Positions 14,368 through 14,723 of a DNA stretch of 14,723 nucleotides are shown here, piece by piece. The number at the start of each line of letters is the position of its first letter. The first letter of the stretch is position 1. The DNA is from an uncultured Actinomycetes bacterium (GTDB taxonomy: Bacteria; Actinomycetota; Thermoleophilia; Miltoncostaeales; Miltoncostaeaceae). The DNA is taken from NCBI GenBank assembly GCA_937862675.1, contig CALMEC010000339.1, positions 1-14,723 on the forward strand, given 5' to 3'. A program made the translations under genes and the position numbers. The notes under the pieces are model-generated. The model saw only the letters and a program-made list of their open reading frames with translations. It did not search any database and was not told the DNA's origin.

Positions 14368-14580
14368 TCACGACAGAGCGTCGGGAAGATCACCTGATAT
14401 CTGCCTCTCGGGATAGATGGCCGCAAGATTGAACGTATTGCGGATCGCGCTCTCGGACGCCTGTACGTGACCGCACTCCTCGAATTCCTGCACCGAGCGC
14501 GGCACGTCCGTGGTCGTGCCGTCGATGTTCCTCAGAACCATCGCCGCCTGGATCAACCCGGACGGGATGTCCCACGGAGC
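14368..14580 (-). pseudogene. Shifted-frame continuation of the chaplin-like gene, or fragment of another gene
   Basis: In the frame shifted by one base relative to the chaplin-like part, the strand reads WDIPSGLIQAAMVLRNIDG, then TTTDVPRSVQEFEECGHVQ, ASESAIRNTFNLAAIYPERQ and ISGDLPDALS to a TGA at 14368-14370. This is ordinary protein-like sequence, and its third positions are mostly G or C until the last fifteen codons. It lacks its own start with a ribosome binding site at the point where the bias begins; an ATG at 14556 is internal. I read it as the true continuation after a frameshift, or as an unrelated fragment joined by recombination. I do not recognise a family. Confidence 0.4.
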
Positions 14581-14722
14581 CGATCTCGAAGCGCAGCTGA
14601 GCCCTGTCCTCGCCGAGGATGGACACCGAGTTGCCGGAGACCGTCACCGGGACGGACACGACCGACCCGAGCTGGTTGCCCCCGAGGAGGCTGTCGGTGC
14701 CGGTCGTCGTGCTCCCGGTGGA
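14390..14722 (-). CDS. Chaplin-like (DUF320-type) secreted protein, 3' part; reading frame probably broken
   Basis: The gene enters from the right edge. The first residues in the window read STGSTTTGTDSLLGGNQ, then LGSVVSVPVTVSGNSVSILG, matching the chaplin-type core 'GNQ...(V/A)PV.VSGNSV..LG', which occurs as tandem units in surface-active or adhesive actinobacterial proteins. From the right edge to about 14578 this frame has strong G/C at third positions. Leftwards, to the TGA at 14390-14392, it loses that bias and becomes Arg/His/Gly-rich, while the +1 frame takes over (see the next entry). So the genuine C-terminus is probably not the one this frame predicts. Signal peptide, start codon and any further repeats lie outside the window. 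The family call rests on one repeat unit. Confidence 0.5.
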   Translation of the reverse strand, partial: STGSTTTGTDSLLGGNQLGSVVSVPVTVSGNSVSILGEDRAQLRFEIGSVGHPVRVDPGGDGSEEHRRHDHGRAALGAGIRGVRSRTGVRERDPQYVQSCGHLSREADIR

Positions 14723-14723
14723 G

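Noticed and set aside
1..14723. CRISPR arrays, insertion sequences, integrases, attachment sites, riboswitches
   Set aside because: No regularly spaced repeats, transposase or integrase motifs, or recognisable riboswitch cores were seen. The tRNA-Leu gene has no repeated 3' end nearby to suggest an integrated element.

Overview
The window is very GC-rich, with overlapping genes, frequent GTG starts and strong G/C bias at third codon positions. The gene content (a PASTA-domain PknB-type kinase cluster with two FHA proteins, a PP2C phosphatase, a SEDS protein and a class B penicillin-binding protein) points to an actinobacterium. The linkage of ddl to this cluster, rather than the dnaA/gyr neighbourhood of mycobacteria and streptomycetes, together with the pheA/DUF4446 neighbours, suggests a deep-branching lineage. 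Thermoleophilia is my guess and is not proven by the sequence.

Left arm (1-1976, minus strand). Reading leftwards: tRNA-Leu(CAG), a membrane-anchored extracellular protein of unknown function, a DUF4446 protein, and the first 59 codons of prephenate dehydratase (pheA). The last three are almost contiguous (3-nt gap, then a 4-nt GTGA overlap) and look like one operon.

Centre (2166-13193, plus strand). Divergent from the tRNA is a long cell-wall/division signalling operon: a Ser/Thr kinase with a polytopic membrane C-terminus, fhaA, fhaB, a PP2C phosphatase (pstP), a rodA/ftsW-type glycosyltransferase, a class B PBP transpeptidase (pbpA), the PASTA kinase pknB, and after 259 nt D-alanine-D-alanine ligase (ddl). 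Five junctions are 4-nt ATGA/GTGA overlaps, so translation is probably coupled. The products form a logical circuit. PknB's PASTA domains sense muropeptide or lipid II outside the cell, the kinases and PstP set phosphorylation state, FhaA and FhaB read it, and the SEDS/PBP pair plus Ddl make and polymerise peptidoglycan.

The pknB-ddl spacer is the oddest part of the central block. It holds a second, diverged copy (193 nt downstream) of the 3' end of pknB, including its stop codon and the following Shine-Dalgarno/ATG, separated by an almost pure G/C stretch with strong hairpins. The second copy leads into a 14-codon ORF whose stop overlaps the ddl start.

Right arm (13194-14723). A gene-free convergent spacer with two good hairpins is followed by a minus-strand six-helix membrane protein (DUF2238-like). 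At the edge lies the 3' end of a minus-strand secreted chaplin-like protein whose coding signal switches frame near 14578, suggesting a frameshift.

The clearest candidates for something undescribed are the duplicated kinase tail/leader upstream of ddl and the first kinase, which has a multi-helix membrane domain and seems to lack the alpha-C glutamate.
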